Source: Treponema sp. (GTDB taxonomy: Bacteria > Spirochaetota > Spirochaetia > Treponematales > Treponemataceae). From it: a stretch of DNA of 64,000 nucleotides. How positions within the stretch are numbered: position 1 is the first letter of the stretch; each line of letters begins with the position of its first letter. The stretch lies in assembly GCA_016290995.1 (NCBI GenBank), contig JAEEVR010000005.1, positions 58,679 to 122,678 on the forward strand, read 5' to 3'. The translations under genes were made by a program, and so were the position numbers. Shown piece by piece: positions 8,105-17,135 of the stretch. The notes under the pieces were generated by a model. That model had not been told where the DNA came from and did no database searches. It worked only from the letters and a program-made list of their open reading frames with translations.

Positions 8105-9682
8105 ATGGCAGACACAGAAGTCAGAGTCAGATACGCGCCGTCGCCGACGGGAATGCAGCACATTGGCGGCGTAAGAACAGCGCTTTTCAATTACTTGTTC
8201 GCCCGATCCAAGGGCGGAAAATTCATCTTGCGCCTTGAGGACACAGACCGCACCCGCTACGGCGAGGAATACGTAAAGAACCTTTACGACACGATGAGCT
8301 GGCTTGGCTTGGAATGGGACGAAGGCGGAGAAAAGGGCGGCGAGTACGGCCCTTACGTTCAGAGCCAGCGCTTTGACCTTTACAAAAAATACGCCGAGGA
8401 ATTGGTCGCCAAGGGCGAGGCCTACTACTGCTTTTGCGACGCAGAGCGCTTGGAGCGCATCCGAAAAATCCAGACGGAAAACAAAATGGCTCCCGGCTAC
8501 GACCGCAACTGCCGCCACCTCACTCCCGAGGAAGTAAAAGCCAACTTGGACGCTGGAAAGCCTTACGTAATCCGCCTAAAGGTTCCTCTTGAAGGCGAGA
8601 CAAAATTCCACGACCACCTTTTGGGCGACATCATTTGGAAAAACGAAGACATTTCGCCGGACCCGGTTTTGCTTAAGAGCGACGGCTTTCCGACCTACCA
8701 CTTGGCCAACATCGTAGACGACCACTTTATGAAAGTGAGCCACGTAATGCGCGCGCAGGAATGGATTCCGTCAACGCCCTTGCACGTCCAGATGTACCGC
8801 GCCTTTGGCTGGGAGCACCCTGAGTTCTGCCACCTTCCGATGGTAAACGGCTCGGACGGAAAAAAGCTTTCAAAACGCCACGGCTCCACAAGCCTCAACG
8901 AATTCCGCGCGCGCGGCTACCTTCCGCAGGCGATAATCAACTACGTCGCCTTGCTGGGCTGCTCTTACGAAGAAGGAAAGGAATTCTACACGCTCGAAGA
9001 GTTGGCCAAGGCCTTCAAATTGGAGCACCTTAACAAGGCGCCCGCGGTCTTTGACTACAAAAAATTGGAGTACTACAACGGAAACTACATCCGCATGCTC
9101 AGCGACGAAGACCTTTACAAGTGGACGCTGCCCTTTATCACAGGAACGGGAGACGCCGCGCTTGAAATCAATCCCGAAAACCCGCAGCCCAAGCCCAAAG
9201 TCGGCCCCGAATATTCCGGCGTCGCGCTGGGAGACGATGGCCAGCCTGTTTGCGTAGACAAGGCGATGAACATGTCCAGCGCCGACGTTAAGGAAGCCCT
9301 TATGAAGCTTATGCCCCTTATCAAGGAGCGCCTTAAGTATTTGACCGACGCCGCGGAAATGGTTCACTTTTTGTTCACCGAGCCTGCCGTTCCTCCAAAA
9401 GAGGAAATCGTTCCAAAGCGCTTGGACGAAGCCAAGACAAAAGAGGTTTTGCTTAAAGCCAAAGACTTTGTCTCGCAGATTTTCGGAATGAGCCACGAGG
9501 ACGCCGAGGAGTTGGGCCGCAAAATGTCAGAGGAAGCCGGCGTAAAGATGGGCGACTTTATGATGCCCATCCGCATGGCCGTCACTGGAAGCCGCGTAAG
9601 CCCGCCGCTTATCGGCTCGATTTTGATTCTTGGAAAAGACAAGGCCCTTGCCCGCATCGATAGAACTTTGGCGGCCTTCTAA
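8105..9682 (+). CDS. gltX: Glutamate-tRNA ligase (GluRS, possibly non-discriminating)
   Basis: A class I aminoacyl-tRNA synthetase charging tRNA-Glu in the cytoplasm. The start motif RYAPSPTGMQHIGG has the HIGH variant HIGG at residues 19-22. The second catalytic motif is the KMSKS variant in GKKLSKRHG near 253-261. LRLEDTDRTRY is typical of the GluRS catalytic domain. At 525 residues it is slightly longer than many GluRS (about 470-500). An extra stretch near residues 345-385 (NPENPQPKPKVGPEY) sits at the start of the anticodon-binding part. luxS follows with its Shine-Dalgarno overlapping the gltX stop, so the two are probably co-transcribed. Specificity for tRNA-Gln cannot be read by eye. 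Confidence 0.96.
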   Translation: MADTEVRVRYAPSPTGMQHIGGVRTALFNYLFARSKGGKFILRLEDTDRTRYGEEYVKNLYDTMSWLGLEWDEGGEKGGEYGPYVQSQRFDLYKKYAEELVAKGEAYYCFCDAERLERIRKIQTENKMAPGYDRNCRHLTPEEVKANLDAGKPYVIRLKVPLEGETKFHDHLLGDIIWKNEDISPDPVLLKSDGFPTYHLANIVDDHFMKVSHVMRAQEWIPSTPLHVQMYRAFGWEHPEFCHLPMVNGSDGKKLSKRHGSTSLNEFRARGYLPQAIINYVALLGCSYEEGKEFYTLEELAKAFKLEHLNKAPAVFDYKKLEYYNGNYIRMLSDEDLYKWTLPFITGTGDAALEINPENPQPKPKVGPEYSGVALGDDGQPVCVDKAMNMSSADVKEALMKLMPLIKERLKYLTDAAEMVHFLFTEPAVPPKEEIVPKRLDEAKTKEVLLKAKDFVSQIFGMSHEDAEELGRKMSEEAGVKMGDFMMPIRMAVTGSRVSPPLIGSILILGKDKALARIDRTLAAF

Positions 9683-9692
9683 GGAGACTAAA

Positions 9693-10187
9693 ATGGAAGT
9701 AATTCAAAGCTTTACGATTGACCACACCAAGCTAAAGCCTGGCATTTACATTTCGCGCGAGGACAAGGGCTTTACCACCTACGACTTGCGCATCACAGAG
9801 CCCAACAAGGAGCCGGCTGTCGCTCCATCCGCGATTCACAGCATCGAGCACTTGATGGCTACGTGGTTCAGAAATTCCCGCGTAAAGGAAGACGTCGTTT
9901 ACGTGGGCCCTATGGGCTGCCTTACCGGAATGTACGTCATCATGATGGGAAAGTATTCCGTCCAGGAAATGCGCGAGCTTACTATTGAATGTTTGGAATG
10001 GATTATAAAGCAGGAAAAAGTTCCCGCGACAGAGCCTGAGTCTTGCGGAAACTATTTGTTGCACGACCTTCCGATGTGCAAGTGGGAATGCGCGCGCTAC
10101 CTTGACCGCCTTAAGAATGACTTCCACTCTGAATACGCAAAGCTTAAGATCACTCTTGAAGACGGCAAAGTCTTCGCCGACGCGTAA
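9693..10187 (+). CDS. luxS: S-ribosylhomocysteine lyase LuxS
   Basis: Cleaves S-ribosylhomocysteine to homocysteine and the autoinducer-2 precursor DPD. At 164 residues it has the family length. The metal motif HSIEH is at 49-53, the third metal ligand is C118 in ESCGNY, and the catalytic Cys is C76 in VGPMGCLTGMY; all essential residues are present. The ATG at 9693 follows AAGGAG; the longer frame from 9630 overlaps gltX and is not needed. It probably serves the activated-methyl cycle at least as much as signalling; no AI-2 uptake genes are seen here. Confidence 0.97.
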   Translation: MEVIQSFTIDHTKLKPGIYISREDKGFTTYDLRITEPNKEPAVAPSAIHSIEHLMATWFRNSRVKEDVVYVGPMGCLTGMYVIMMGKYSVQEMRELTIECLEWIIKQEKVPATEPESCGNYLLHDLPMCKWECARYLDRLKNDFHSEYAKLKITLEDGKVFADA

Positions 10188-10198
10188 TTAGCGGAACC

Positions 10199-10216
10199 GC
10201 GTTCTTTCGGACGCTA
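10199..10216 (-). repeat. Stop-codon-flush hairpin, copy 1
   Basis: On the minus strand the TAG stop of the lipoprotein gene runs straight into a hairpin whose first base is the G of TAG (TAGCGTCCGAAAGAACGC). The arms GCGTCC and GAACGC pair with one G-T wobble. The same module follows the unrelated gene ending at 22011. There is no T-tract, so it is not a classic terminator; it may protect 3' ends or attenuate convergent transcription from luxS. Confidence 0.5.
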
Positions 10217-10729
10217 CCTGTTGGCGGCGTTCATCTCGATTATCTTTGTCGCGGTCTTGAGGGCCTTGTCTAGGCTCATTCTGTCGCGCGAGGTGATCGA
10301 GCAAGTGTAGCCGCCCATGTGCCAAACGACCTTTCCGCACTTGTTTCCGTTGGCGTAAAAGGCAATTTCGCAGCCCTTGACGATTTGCGAGGATTTTTCG
10401 GTGTAGATGTTAAAGTCGCCGCTGGGGTCGTTCTTTCCGGGCGCCTTTCTGATTCTTATTTCGTCTCCTTCTGACGAATCGTAAATCGCTTCCAACATTT
10501 GTTTTGGAATCGCGCGGTAAACTTGAACCGCGTAGTCTTCAAAGGCGTCCAAGAGGTAAAAGTCAAAGCCGGCCTTTTTTTCCGCGTCTTCCAAGTTCTT
10601 AAAGCTGTGGAAGGGGTTGGCGATTCCTATGGCCTTTGCCTCGTCTTTGTTTTGGCTTTCATTTTGAGTCGAAACGCAAGCGCTAAAGAAAAGCGCCGCC
10701 GCCGCAAATGCAATGATAAGTTTTTTCAT
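10214..10729 (-). CDS. Putative lipoprotein, unknown function
   Basis: 171 residues. The N-terminus MKKLIIAFAAAALFFSAC is a signal peptide with a lipobox, Cys18 being the predicted lipidated residue. A short Asn/Gln/Glu-rich linker follows, then a globular domain of about 130 residues (SFKNLEDAEKKAGFDF, ending KALKTATKIIEM). This resembles small periplasmic DUF4367-type domains, but I cannot assign it. Its export to the envelope is reasonably supported. The upstream region has a GATAAT and the start has a GCGGAGCG Shine-Dalgarno-like stretch. The gene is convergent with luxS. Confidence 0.75.
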   Translation of the reverse strand: MKKLIIAFAAAALFFSACVSTQNESQNKDEAKAIGIANPFHSFKNLEDAEKKAGFDFYLLDAFEDYAVQVYRAIPKQMLEAIYDSSEGDEIRIRKAPGKNDPSGDFNIYTEKSSQIVKGCEIAFYANGNKCGKVVWHMGGYTCSITSRDRMSLDKALKTATKIIEMNAANR

Positions 10730-10768
10730 AGTTCGCTCCGCTCGTTTTAAATCTTTTGTATATTATCG

Positions 10769-11188
10769 TCAGTTTTTTTTACAGTCTGAACAAAGGCCGT
10801 AAAAAACCGTTCTTGCCTTGTCAATCACAAAGTCGTGCTCTTCAAGGATGTGCTCTTCCAAACGGCTGACTTCCTCGCAGTTTATGTGGACCAGCTTTCC
10901 GCAGGCCACGCACTTGCAGTGAAAGCAGTTTTCGTCGCGGGAGGAGCCGTTTTTTCCCGTAAATTCGTAGCAGGCGCTTTCGCCGTTTTCCAAAGTGTAC
11001 TTTTGAACCAAACCTTGGCCCACAAGGCGTTCAAGCTGCCTGTAAACGGTGGTCATGCCCATGGGCTTTTTTCGCTTGGAAAAGTGCGCGCAGATTTCTT
11101 GCGCGGTCAAATGCTTTCCAGGCTTTGACCCAAGATAGGCCAGCAAGTCGTCATAGTTTTTTGTATGGTACTGAACCGTAGAGGGCAT
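10769..11188 (-). CDS. Fur-family metalloregulator (Zur- or PerR-like)
   Basis: 139 residues, typical of Fur/Zur/PerR. The N-terminal winged helix contains MGMTTVYRQLERL (residues 43-55), the family recognition helix. Two structural-zinc CxxC pairs are present: C93-C96 (CVAC) and C133-C136 (CSDC). An extra cluster, CFHCKC, precedes the first. The HxHxxC-like run and short length are closer to Zur than to classical Fur, but metal specificity cannot be settled by eye. The gene is transcribed away from the large TPR gene at 11383. It likely controls metal uptake or oxidative-stress genes elsewhere. Confidence 0.88.
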   Translation of the reverse strand: MPSTVQYHTKNYDDLLAYLGSKPGKHLTAQEICAHFSKRKKPMGMTTVYRQLERLVGQGLVQKYTLENGESACYEFTGKNGSSRDENCFHCKCVACGKLVHINCEEVSRLEEHILEEHDFVIDKARTVFYGLCSDCKKN

Positions 11189-11310
11189 GCGTCCATTTTA
11201 ACGCTTTTTTGTTTTTTAATAAAGTGTTTTTTTAAGAAAAATCGCGTTTGGACAAAAACGGCCGGGCCAAGCGCCCTAAAGCCCTTTTTTCATTTTTTTT
11301 AAGTTTTCTA

Positions 11311-11339
11311 TTGTAAAAACCGAAAATTTAATGTATAAT
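11311..11339 (+). promoter_or_regulatory. Promoter of the large TPR gene
   Basis: TTGTAA at 11311-11316, 17-bp spacer, TATAAT at 11334-11339, with a predicted leader of about 37 nt before the ATG at 11383 that contains an AGGTGGGG stretch. Confidence 0.55.
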
Positions 11340-11382
11340 GGTAATTGGAATTTTTTTATTCCAGGTGGGGAAATTTTAGGGT

Positions 11383-14300
11383 ATGCCTGGCTATAGCCAA
11401 TTAAAAAAACTTAGCGAAACTGTTCTCAAATTAGGAAACGAAATAAAGCTTCGCGCCGAGCGAGGCGAAAGGGCCATTCCTGTTTTAATCCCCGACACAA
11501 TAGAAGACATCGACGACAGCCAGGACTTTGTCCTTGGAATGCCTGAAAAACCAAAGCCTCCAGAGCCGGAAGAGCCCGAAACTCCGCCGGAAGAGGAGGC
11601 CGCCGCCGCAACGTCGGACGTTAGCGTTGACGACCTTTTGAGCGGAATTTCCGCCGGAGGAGACGCTCCCGACTTGAGCGCCTTTGGAGACGATTCTTCC
11701 AGCTCTTCAAGCAAAAGCAAGAGCAAAGGCAAAGGAAAGGGCAAAGCCGCAAAGCCTGAGCCCCAGCCCGAACCGGAGCCGGAGCCTCCGCCAAAGCCAA
11801 AGGGCATTAGCGGCTCAGGCTATTCAGGCTTTGGCTTTGACGACGACGGCGTTTTGGAAAGCTCTCCCTCGGACGAAAAAAAGCCTGACATCGGAGCCCT
11901 TATGGGCGGTCCTGGAAAACCCGCCGCGGCCGCTTCAAAGCCCTTTGAGGGCGCCACCGGCATTCCCGAACTTGACGCCATTCTTAATCCCAACAAAGGA
12001 AAGGAAGAGTCCGCCGCTTCGAACATACCGGACTTGGATTCCATATTAAATCCTCCAAAAGCGGCCGCCGCCCCGACTCCAGCCGAGCCGGTTCAAGAGC
12101 CGGAGCCGATTGAAGAAATTCCTAGCGAGCCTATACCCAGCGCTCCCGAGCCCGAAAGCGTCGCCGCCCAGGAAATTGATTTTGGCGACCTTGATGATTT
12201 GCAAGTCGAGGATTACGCGGCTCCCGAAAAAAGCGCCGAAGAGCAAACCGACGCAAGCGCCCTTTTTGGCGACGACGTTGAAGACTTTGAAATGCCCTCG
12301 TCGGTTGAAAAGCCAAAAAAGAAAGACTACAAGCCTCTTCCGCCGGAAGAGGACAACGCGATACTCAAACCGGATCTTTTTACCGACGATTCGACTGCTA
12401 CAAAAGACAATCCGCCGTATTACGCCGCGGAACCGTTCGGAGAGCCTTCTGGCCAGGCGGCTCCCGCAAAAAAACAGTCCGTTGCTGATGAAACGCCCGC
12501 CGTTGATGAAACGCCCGCGGACGCTGGCGATGTTGGCGCCGCTTCTGATTTGGGCGGCATGGACTTTGATCTAGACGACATTCCAGCCCTTGACGAAATG
12601 CCCCTTGAAGAGGCTCCGGCCGCTGACGAGCCAGCGGCCGATTCGACGGACGCCGCCGCGATGGACTTTGGCGCCGACCTTGGCGGCATGGACTTTGACT
12701 TGCCCGACATTCCCGCGGAAGAGCCGCCGGCTGTTGAGGAAACTCCGGCCGAAGAAGCGCCTGCCGAAGAGGCGCCCGCGGACATCGAAAGCCCCGCGGC
12801 TGACGCGGCTTCTGACGACCTTGCGGCCGGCTTTGACGACCCCTTTGCGCAGGCGGACGCGGACTTTTCTGGCGGCGGCGCGATTGACCTTAACATGGAC
12901 TTGCCTGAAGAAATCAGCGAAGTCCCCGCCGAAGTTTCCGCCTTGGACAATGGCGGCCCGATTGAAGAACCCGCCGCTGAAGAAGCGGCCCCGGAAACGC
13001 CTGCTGAAGAAACGCCCGCCGACTCGATGGATGCCGGCGCGATGGATTTTGAAATGCCGGATTTCTCCGACATGGGCGGCGAGGAAAGCCCCGCGGCGGA
13101 AGCTTCTGCCGAGGAAGCGTCTTTTGACGAACCCCCGGCCCAAGAAACTCCGGCGGAAGAAGTTCCAATGGAAGAAACTCCTTCCGAAGAAGCGCCTGCC
13201 GGCGGCGACATGTCCTTTGACTTGCCCGACATGGATTTGGGCGGAGCGGAAGGCGGACAAGAAATTTCCGCAGACGCGGTTGAAGCTCCCGCTGGCGACG
13301 CCGACATATTCAACACTGACGGATTGGACTTGGGCTCGTTTGACATGCCCGATTCCTCTGGAGGCGACGAATCCGCTCCGCAAGAAGACGGAGCGCTTCC
13401 CGGCGAGAGCATGGGCGGAACCGACGAGGCCACGGCCAGCGCTCTTGGCGACTTTAACATTCAGGACACAGACAGCCAGCTTTCAAAAGCCGGCGACGAC
13501 TTTGCGCTTGAAGGCGCTGGCGACGACTTTAGCATTCCGGGCTTTTCGGAAGAGGGCGCCGATCCGTACGCCAACGAAGGAAAGAAGGGCGGCGTAGACC
13601 AAGTTGACTTTAGCGGAGCCGTCACAGGCGACGGAAAGCAGCGAACATCCCTTACCGAAGAAGAATACGCCAAGTTTAAGAAAAACTTGCGCGACTATCC
13701 TCTTAACGTGCGCATTGCCGTTGAGGACATGATCGCCAAAAACGAATTCACTGACGAAGTCGTTTTTGAAGTAATTGAAAAAATCTTAAAGAAAGTGACG
13801 GCCAGACAGCTTGCCAACCATTTGGAAAAATTGTTGGACATAAGCCTGCCTGTTCCCCGCGACTACGAACGCCGCAGCGCCGAAGAGTACGAGGCTTACA
13901 AGGCTTCTTTTGCCTACCAGTTAAAGAGCAGGATTCTTCCGGCGATCATCATAGGCATTTTTGCCGCGATGATTTTGTTCTGCGCGGGCTTCCTTGGCCA
14001 TCGCTTTGTGTTCAAGCCCTTGATGGCCGAAAAGCTTTACAAAGAGGGCTACGTTCTTATTCAGCATGACGAATTCCCCTTGTCAAAAGATAAATTTGAC
14101 GAGGCCCTTAAATATAAGTCAAAGAAAAAATGGTTCTTCAAATACGCCCGCGCCTACAGGGAAAAGAAGCAGTACGACTTGTCCGAGCTTTTCTACAAGA
14201 ACATTCTAAAGCGCTTTAACCACGACAAGCAGGCCGGCCTTGAGTACGCTCAGATGGAAGTGGAGGACCTTGCCAACTACGAGCTGGCCGAAGAAATTCT

Positions 14301-15633
14301 TAAGCGCGAAGTCTTGGACAACCACGTCAACGACGCGGACGGCATCTTGGCCTTGGGCGACACATACCTTGAATGGGCCACCGAAAAGGATCCGGCAAAG
14401 TTTGAGGACGCCTTCCAAACTTATTCAAAACTGCAGCAGCTTTACGGAAGCAGGAATCCCAATTTGTACCAGAGCCGCTTCTTGCGCTACAACATACGCA
14501 CAGACCAGTTGAGGAACGTCTTGGAGCTAAAGGAATTCTTCTACGGCCAAGGCGAAAAGTCTTTGGGCGCGGCGGATTGGACGGAGCTTAGCGGCTATCT
14601 TATGGACAAGCAGTATGGCGAGCTTCCGTTGGACCAGGAATTCCTCCGCGCAAAGATCGAGGACGTCCGCGACATGATTTTGTACGCTGTCAAAGCCGCT
14701 CCCGAAGATCCAATCGCAAACTACAATTTGTCCCGCTATTTGGTCAAGGTTGGAGACCACAACAAGGCCATGCAATCGTTAAAGCATACGGAAACCTTGT
14801 TTGACAAGGCCACAAACTTGCGCAAAAAGTCGATTTACAAGCAGCTGGACAACTACAGGCTTTTGGGCGAAGAATACTTGTACGACCGCGAATACATTTT
14901 GGCGCGCGAAGAGTTTACCAAGGGCTTGAATTTGTTTGAAAAGAAGAACAGGACCAGCAACTTTGAGTCGGACAAAAATGTCGGCGTTATGTACTACGAC
15001 ATGGGCAACTTGGAGTACTTTATCTCAGGCGATTTGGACGCCGCGCGCGCCAATTACCAAAATTCAATCGACAACAAATACGACACGCCTTCGATCCGCT
15101 ACAGGGTGGGCTATATCGATTACTCTAACGAAGACTACCAAAACGCTTTGAACAACTTTATCAAGGCCAGCCAGCAGCTGCCGGAAGACTCGCACACCTT
15201 GCTTGCTTTGGGCAACACGCTTTCGATTAAGGACGACAATTACGCCGCGCAAGGCTACTACAAGCGCTTGTTGGAGCATCTTGACTTGGTTCGCGAAAAG
15301 TTTGGAATCGTTTCTCCGCAGACCGACGAGCGCGCCGGCGACATGGTTGAAATTTACATGAAGGCCGCCAACAACTTGGGCGTAAGCCTTTTCCGCATAG
15401 CGCGCCAAAGCGGCTCAAGCTCAAAGAACGCCGCCTCGTTGGTCAATTTCCAAGATTCAATCCGCTACTACGACGCGATGACCCGCAACCAAGAGACTAT
15501 GGTTCGCTTGCCTGGAAGCAACTTGGCCGAGATGAACTTGCGCTACGCGACCAATCCTTTCCCCAAGTTTGAGCCGGAAATCTACACGGACATTCCGCGC
15601 GTCCTTGACGGCGAAAAGGGCCTTGAACAGTGA
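11383..15633 (+). CDS. Large acidic TPR membrane protein, possible flagellar-collar protein (FlcA-like)
   Basis: 1416 residues. A short conserved N-terminus (MPGYSQLKKLSETVLKLGNE) leads into about 650 residues of low complexity, very rich in Ala, Pro, Glu and Asp, with repeating EETPAEE- and DFDLPD-like units. A compact domain follows (about 755-830, KFKKNLRDYPLNVRIAVEDMI), then one TM segment at about 850-872. The C-terminus is a long TPR array (about 880-1400; TPR-like KLYKEGYVLIQHDEFPLSKDKF). The disordered cytoplasmic N-terminus, single TM and periplasmic TPR arm resemble the large spirochaetal TPR protein FlcA (BB0326) that builds the periplasmic flagellar collar in Borrelia; this equivalence is inference. 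It overlaps the next gene at GTGA, suggesting coupling. Confidence 0.8.
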   Translation: MPGYSQLKKLSETVLKLGNEIKLRAERGERAIPVLIPDTIEDIDDSQDFVLGMPEKPKPPEPEEPETPPEEEAAAATSDVSVDDLLSGISAGGDAPDLSAFGDDSSSSSSKSKSKGKGKGKAAKPEPQPEPEPEPPPKPKGISGSGYSGFGFDDDGVLESSPSDEKKPDIGALMGGPGKPAAAASKPFEGATGIPELDAILNPNKGKEESAASNIPDLDSILNPPKAAAAPTPAEPVQEPEPIEEIPSEPIPSAPEPESVAAQEIDFGDLDDLQVEDYAAPEKSAEEQTDASALFGDDVEDFEMPSSVEKPKKKDYKPLPPEEDNAILKPDLFTDDSTATKDNPPYYAAEPFGEPSGQAAPAKKQSVADETPAVDETPADAGDVGAASDLGGMDFDLDDIPALDEMPLEEAPAADEPAADSTDAAAMDFGADLGGMDFDLPDIPAEEPPAVEETPAEEAPAEEAPADIESPAADAASDDLAAGFDDPFAQADADFSGGGAIDLNMDLPEEISEVPAEVSALDNGGPIEEPAAEEAAPETPAEETPADSMDAGAMDFEMPDFSDMGGEESPAAEASAEEASFDEPPAQETPAEEVPMEETPSEEAPAGGDMSFDLPDMDLGGAEGGQEISADAVEAPAGDADIFNTDGLDLGSFDMPDSSGGDESAPQEDGALPGESMGGTDEATASALGDFNIQDTDSQLSKAGDDFALEGAGDDFSIPGFSEEGADPYANEGKKGGVDQVDFSGAVTGDGKQRTSLTEEEYAKFKKNLRDYPLNVRIAVEDMIAKNEFTDEVVFEVIEKILKKVTARQLANHLEKLLDISLPVPRDYERRSAEEYEAYKASFAYQLKSRILPAIIIGIFAAMILFCAGFLGHRFVFKPLMAEKLYKEGYVLIQHDEFPLSKDKFDEALKYKSKKKWFFKYARAYREKKQYDLSELFYKNILKRFNHDKQAGLEYAQMEVEDLANYELAEEILKREVLDNHVNDADGILALGDTYLEWATEKDPAKFEDAFQTYSKLQQLYGSRNPNLYQSRFLRYNIRTDQLRNVLELKEFFYGQGEKSLGAADWTELSGYLMDKQYGELPLDQEFLRAKIEDVRDMILYAVKAAPEDPIANYNLSRYLVKVGDHNKAMQSLKHTETLFDKATNLRKKSIYKQLDNYRLLGEEYLYDREYILAREEFTKGLNLFEKKNRTSNFESDKNVGVMYYDMGNLEYFISGDLDAARANYQNSIDNKYDTPSIRYRVGYIDYSNEDYQNALNNFIKASQQLPEDSHTLLALGNTLSIKDDNYAAQGYYKRLLEHLDLVREKFGIVSPQTDERAGDMVEIYMKAANNLGVSLFRIARQSGSSSKNAASLVNFQDSIRYYDAMTRNQETMVRLPGSNLAEMNLRYATNPFPKFEPEIYTDIPRVLDGEKGLEQ

Positions 15634-16244
15634 AAATATACTGTCCTTTTGTCGGCGTTCTTTGGAAGCGCCGGCTGATAGTTTTATACAAGGAAATCTT
15701 TAGAAAATCCATTCACTTGTGTTCGGGCTTTGTTCCCTTGTGCCTTAAAATCTCATACCCAATAACAATCGGCCTTCTTTGTTTTGCCGGCGCCTTTTAC
15801 ACGCTGACCCAAATTCTTTCATTGCGGGGCGTCAAGGTGCCGTTTGTGTCCGACATAACTGACATGGCCGCCCGTGAGCGCGACCGCGGCAAATTTGTTT
15901 TGGGTCCGTTGACTCTTGTTGTCGGAATATTGCTTGCCGCGCTTTTATGTCCTCCCAAGGCAGCGGCCGTAGGCATTTTGGCGCTGGCCTTTGGCGACGG
16001 CTTGGCAAGCCTTGCCGGCAAGTTTTTGGGAAACTTGCGCATCCCCTATACGGGCGGAAAAACTTGCGCCGGAAGCCTTATGTGCTTTGTGGCGATTTTT
16101 GTTTCGTGCTTTTGCGTAATGGGGCGGGCCGACGTTTCTCTTGCGGCGGCCCTCTGCGGAATGTTCATAGAAGTCCTTCCGTTAAAGGACTATGACAATA
16201 TTTTGATTCCTTTGCTGCTGGGAAAAATAGCCCAATATTTTTAG
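15630..16244 (+). CDS. Dolichol-kinase/phosphatidate-cytidylyltransferase-like membrane protein
   Basis: 204 residues, starting at a GTG that overlaps the stop of the TPR gene (GTGA). It has about six TM segments. The start (EIFRKSIHLCSGFVPL) and the later motifs TDMAARERDRGKF, ALAFGDGLASLAGKFLG and PYTGGKTCAGS match the polyprenol/dolichol kinase and CDP-DAG-synthase-like family; the motif A-x-G-D-x-[AL]-A-x-x-x-G and G-K-[ST]-x-x-G-[ST] are diagnostic. It would phosphorylate or activate a lipid alcohol (phytol, polyprenol or diacylglycerol), with lipid carrier supply for glycans as one option. Its stop overlaps the stop of the convergent gene by 4 nt. Confidence 0.78.
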   Translation: MKIYCPFVGVLWKRRLIVLYKEIFRKSIHLCSGFVPLCLKISYPITIGLLCFAGAFYTLTQILSLRGVKVPFVSDITDMAARERDRGKFVLGPLTLVVGILLAALLCPPKAAAVGILALAFGDGLASLAGKFLGNLRIPYTGGKTCAGSLMCFVAIFVSCFCVMGRADVSLAAALCGMFIEVLPLKDYDNILIPLLLGKIAQYF

Positions 16245-17056
16245 GTGTAAAGCTTGTGCAGGGCTGACAAGGCCCTAAGGGTGCCCGCTGTAAGCAAAAC
16301 CGCTCCAATCGCCGAAACGATTAAAACCGCGCTTGCGTTCAAAATGTAGTAGCCCGCTTCCATGCAAAAAATGCCGAGGCCAAGTCGCAGGTAAAGGGGA
16401 TTTTCGTTAAGCTTTGCGTTGACCGCGTAAGAGGCGGCCGTCAAGATTATTGTGACGATGTATGTAAAGTTTACAAAGTTGCTCCAGCCGATTCCGATTG
16501 AAAAGGTGGAAGTGATTTTTGTCGTGTTTACAGGAACGATGTTGGCAAGCGCGAGCGAAAAGACCAAAAGAACGATGATGTTTTGCTCGGTTTCCAAACC
16601 CTTGCTTTTTGTGGAAAAAATCGAAGCTGTAAACAGGCTTACAATAGAAAGGGTTCTTCCCCAAAAAAGCGCGCGGCCGGCGATTACCAAAAAGCTGGGC
16701 AAATTGTTTTCCACCGTCTCAATCGGAATGAAAAGACGGGCAAATTCGGGCACGCAGCCCAGCAAAAACAAGACCAAATAGGCGACTTCGCTGGAAGGGG
16801 TTTTTTCAAAGCGCGCGTAGATGTAAAAGGAAACGGCTGGTATGTAAAGGACCAAAAAAAGCGAGGCAAGTACAATCGTGATGTAGTGGGGCTCAAGCAG
16901 GCTGGGCTTGTCCAAAGAAATGCCGTAATTGATGAAAGAGTCTCCGTTTACGATGGAATTGATTTTATAGATGAAATATAGGGTGATTACCGCGGAAACA
17001 AAGAGAAAAAAGAAAGAAAAGGTCAATGTATATCGGTTTCTGGTTTTTAACGTCAT
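16241..17056 (-). CDS. Integral membrane protein, unknown function
   Basis: 271 residues with about eight hydrophobic segments spread over the whole chain and no soluble domain. Recognisable features are only the TM pattern and an early basic stretch (MTLKTRNRY). It resembles the membrane halves of Treponema sensor proteins but carries no output domain here, and no frame continues past the stop. The start at 17056 has a -10 (TATAAT) 7 nt upstream and no Shine-Dalgarno. It is divergent from the DUF2259-like gene. Function unknown. Confidence 0.72.
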   Translation of the reverse strand: MTLKTRNRYTLTFSFFFLFVSAVITLYFIYKINSIVNGDSFINYGISLDKPSLLEPHYITIVLASLFLVLYIPAVSFYIYARFEKTPSSEVAYLVLFLLGCVPEFARLFIPIETVENNLPSFLVIAGRALFWGRTLSIVSLFTASIFSTKSKGLETEQNIIVLLVFSLALANIVPVNTTKITSTFSIGIGWSNFVNFTYIVTIILTAASYAVNAKLNENPLYLRLGLGIFCMEAGYYILNASAVLIVSAIGAVLLTAGTLRALSALHKLYT

Positions 17057-17063
17057 TTACTAT

Positions 17064-17092
17064 ATTATATTATTTTGTCTTTTTTTACTCAA
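17064..17092 (-). promoter_or_regulatory. Leaderless-type promoter of the 17056 gene
   Basis: On the minus strand: TTGAGT (17092-17087), 17-bp spacer, TATAAT (17069-17064), then 7 nt to the ATG at 17056. Confidence 0.6.
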
Positions 17093-17135
17093 GATGATTT
17101 TTTTTATGCCGATAATTTAAGTAAGGAAGGGAAAC

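Noticed and set aside
12420..13460. Long minus-strand frames inside the large TPR gene
   Set aside because: They mirror the Ala/Pro/Glu-rich coding of the real gene (Ser/Gly/Arg-rich antisense products); codon periodicity belongs to the plus strand.
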